A DNA stretch of 64,000 nt, from contig NZ_JASISZ010000010.1 of NCBI RefSeq assembly GCF_030063355.1, positions 62,001-126,000 on the forward strand, written 5' to 3'. The stretch is from Streptomyces sp. PH10-H1 (GTDB lineage: Bacteria > Actinomycetota > Actinomycetes > Streptomycetales > Streptomycetaceae). Shown piece after piece: positions 62,515 through 64,000 of the stretch. The position numbers were made by a program, and so were the translations under genes. How positions within the stretch are numbered: position 1 is the stretch's first letter; every line of letters starts with the position of its first letter. Below the pieces are notes generated by a model. The model saw only the letters and a list, made by a program, of their open reading frames with translations, was not told the origin of the DNA and searched no databases.

Positions 62515-62958
62515 TCATGTCTCGGCGTCCAGGGCCGGGGCGTGTCCTGGCATCCGGCGGCGGGCGGGGCCGCCGGGAGGGCTGGAGTGGCCGTGTCCGG
62601 CCGGGCGGGACCGGCGGGTGCCGCGGACCAGCAGCAGCCGGGCCCCGACCGTTTCGATCCGCCTCTCCCGCTCGGCCGCTATCGCTTTGGGGCCCAGGTG
62701 GGAGGCGGCAGGCAGCACGACGCCGTAGGTGTCGGGCAGCGCGAGCACGTCCAGCAGCCCGGTGAACGCCGCCGAGGCCGGGCTTCCGGTGGCCGTGCGG
62801 TCGGTGAAGACACCGGACAGCGTCAGCTCGTGCTGTCGGCAGTACTCGGCCAGCGATGCGGTCAGGGCGATCTCCCGTGGGGCAGAGACGTTCACCAGTC
62901 GCAGGAAGCCATAGACGACCGGGCCGCTGACGCGGCGATGCTCCGTGAGGGGTTCCAT
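62515..62958 (-). CDS. Resolvase-fold protein without catalytic serine
   Basis: A 147-residue protein. The first 105 residues follow the serine-resolvase N-domain pattern: VVYGFLRLV in place of YaRVS, LAEYCRQHELTLSGVFTDRT, then FTGLLDVLALPDTYGVVLPA. The catalytic Ser of the RxS motif is absent, and the C-terminal DNA-binding part is replaced by an Arg/Pro/Gly-rich tail. It may be a structural or regulatory derivative; the function is unknown. It is the first gene of the minus-strand operon. Confidence 0.65.
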   Translation of the reverse strand: MEPLTEHRRVSGPVVYGFLRLVNVSAPREIALTASLAEYCRQHELTLSGVFTDRTATGSPASAAFTGLLDVLALPDTYGVVLPAASHLGPKAIAAERERRIETVGARLLLVRGTRRSRPAGHGHSSPPGGPARRRMPGHAPALDAET

Positions 62959-63072
62959 GCTTCAGACCGTCCAAGGGGAAGTCGGCAAAGAGCGGGCGGG
63001 GGGCCGTGGCCTGCGGCTTCGGCCCCTGCAATCGAGCGTGGCGGCAATCCAACGGACGGGAAATGACCGGGT

Positions 63073-63094
63073 GTTGTACTTCCGTTGCACTTGC
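63073..63094. promoter_or_regulatory. Tandem 11-bp repeat in the divergent promoter region
   Basis: GTTGTACTTCC (63073-63083) and GTTGCACTTGC (63084-63094) are adjacent direct repeats differing at two positions. They lie between the operon starting at 62958 and the HTH gene at 63149, a likely operator for that regulator. Confidence 0.5.
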
Positions 63095-63148
63095 GTCCCC
63101 CGCCGTGCGTGCCCCGTGCTTCGATGACTTCTCGGAAGGGAGTGTCGC

Positions 63149-64000
63149 GTGGCGACCGTGCACCACTGGAGCGGCCTGGAGGCCCATGCTCTGCGGCTCG
63201 CGCTGCGGATGAGCGTCCGCGTGTTCGCCGATCACCTGGGCGTCGCCGTCCGCACCGTCTCCAAGTGGGACAAGCTCGCCGCCGCCACCGAACCCCGCCC
63301 GGACACCCAGGCCATCCTCGACACCGCGCTCGCCCGCGCGGACGCCGCCGTCCACCTGCGTTTCGAGACCCTGCTGTCCGAGAGCGGCCGGGCCACTGCC
63401 GCGGGCCCGGGGCGGCGGGTCACCACCAGCGGGCCCCGGATGTGGGACTACGAGTCGTGGACCGACGACCTGGACCGGACCGTGGTCGCGCTCTCCCGCC
63501 AGAACTTCACCTTCGCCTCCAGCCTGCTGACCCGGTGGATCAACCGTTGGAGACCGCCGGAACTGGATGACAAGGGCCTGTATCTGTTCGCCCGCTCCAC
63601 CGCCCTGCTCGGCGACCTCCAGCGCGACCAGGGTGCCGTGCTGGGGCCGCTGTCGGCCCAGCACTCCTATGCCGGGGCCCGCTCGGTCTTCACCCAGCTC
63701 GACATCCCCCGCCGCGTCGCCCAGCTCGACCTGTCGCTGGCGGTGGTCGCGGAGATGTCCGGGAAGCTGGAGATCGCCGCCCGCAACTACGAGACCCTCG
63801 CGGTCGATGACCGGCTCTCGCGCCGTGACCGGGCCCGTGCCCGGCTGTGGGTGGGGACCGCGCTGAGCAAGGATGGCAACCACGACTACGCGGCCCGCGT
63901 CATGACCGCGGCGACCCGCGAGTTCGAGGATCTGGCCGAGCCCGACGATTGGTCGGTGGCCCACCAGAAACTCGCCCTTGCCCACCGCGGTGCCGGCGAC
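63149..64000 (+). CDS. Helix-turn-helix regulator with TPR-like repeats, 3' end outside window
   Basis: The frame is open from GTG 63149 (GGAAGGGAG upstream) to the window end, 284 codons. The N-terminal 60 residues form an XRE-like HTH (LRLALRMSVRVFADHLGVAV, then RTVSKWDK). The rest is helical, with TPR-like repeats (SAQHSYAGARSVFTQLDIP, AARNYETLAVDDRLSRRDRA). This architecture is common in Streptomyces regulators that sense peptides or small ligands. It is divergent from the resolvase-fold/RsbW/AdoHcyase-like/Nudix operon and is its likely controller. Confidence 0.85.
   Translation, partial: MATVHHWSGLEAHALRLALRMSVRVFADHLGVAVRTVSKWDKLAAATEPRPDTQAILDTALARADAAVHLRFETLLSESGRATAAGPGRRVTTSGPRMWDYESWTDDLDRTVVALSRQNFTFASSLLTRWINRWRPPELDDKGLYLFARSTALLGDLQRDQGAVLGPLSAQHSYAGARSVFTQLDIPRRVAQLDLSLAVVAEMSGKLEIAARNYETLAVDDRLSRRDRARARLWVGTALSKDGNHDYAARVMTAATREFEDLAEPDDWSVAHQKLALAHRGAGD

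Overview
The window is high-GC actinobacterial DNA, almost certainly a Streptomyces chromosome. Codon third positions are nearly all G/C, and GTG/TTG starts and 4-bp stop/start overlaps are common. The genes include Streptomyces hallmarks: nsdA, the glucose permease glcP, GlnR-type control of amtB-glnK-glnD, a cluster of four type I signal peptidases, and a short polar-growth-type coiled-coil protein next to coaD. From memory, the gene order of positions 1-41023 matches the conserved core of the S. coelicolor chromosome.

Region 1 (1-41023, core). rsmD (5' end cut by the window), coaD, a coiled-coil protein, yceD, rpmF, rnc and mutM form a translation/RNA-processing/repair block. An HxlR regulator, a secreted CAP-domain protein and acyP follow. 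Next come smc, glcP, an LLM flavin oxidoreductase, ftsY, a prim-pol-like protein, nsdA, the nitrogen operon amtB-glnK-glnD behind a GlnR box, and ffh. After these lie a GNAT, an NmrA-like protein, a secreted GH20 hexosaminidase, a second-type ftsH, a methyltransferase whose stop codon lies in an 11-bp tandem repeat, an archaeal/eukaryal-type proS and a SprT-like protein. The ribosomal operon rpsP-khpA-rimM-trmD-rplS, four lepB paralogues, a Nudix gene, a DUF2469 gene and yraN complete the block.

Region 2 (41024-64000, accessory). The core ends abruptly inside yifB/comM: only its first 54 codons are present and the rest is not seen in the window. Beyond the break are resistance and envelope genes (DHA2 efflux pump, small membrane protein, PAP2 phosphatase, second lgt, SulP transporter with divergent MerR), then a Tn554-like recombinase trio on the minus strand. 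This trio looks inactivated twice: one recombinase is frameshifted, and the other is split by an IS5-type element that carries a nitroreductase passenger gene and has a CTAG duplication at its ends. Removing the IS restores the reading frame exactly. A MarR regulator, a PAP2 phosphatase divergent from a BlaI/M56 pair with two palindromic operators, a CDF metal transporter, and head-to-head remnants of a thioredoxin-like gene and chrA follow.

Region 3 (59132-64000). A SLOG-domain protein is followed by an overlapping minus-strand series: a resolvase-fold protein, an RsbW-like ATPase, an unknown protein, an adenosylhomocysteinase-like NAD-binding protein and a Nudix hydrolase. A helix-turn-helix/TPR-type regulator is divergent from them and runs off the window. 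This is the best candidate here for an undescribed nucleotide/NAD-metabolite signalling cassette. The 3' end of its Nudix gene is duplicated at the left edge of the accessory region, about 18.5 kb away.
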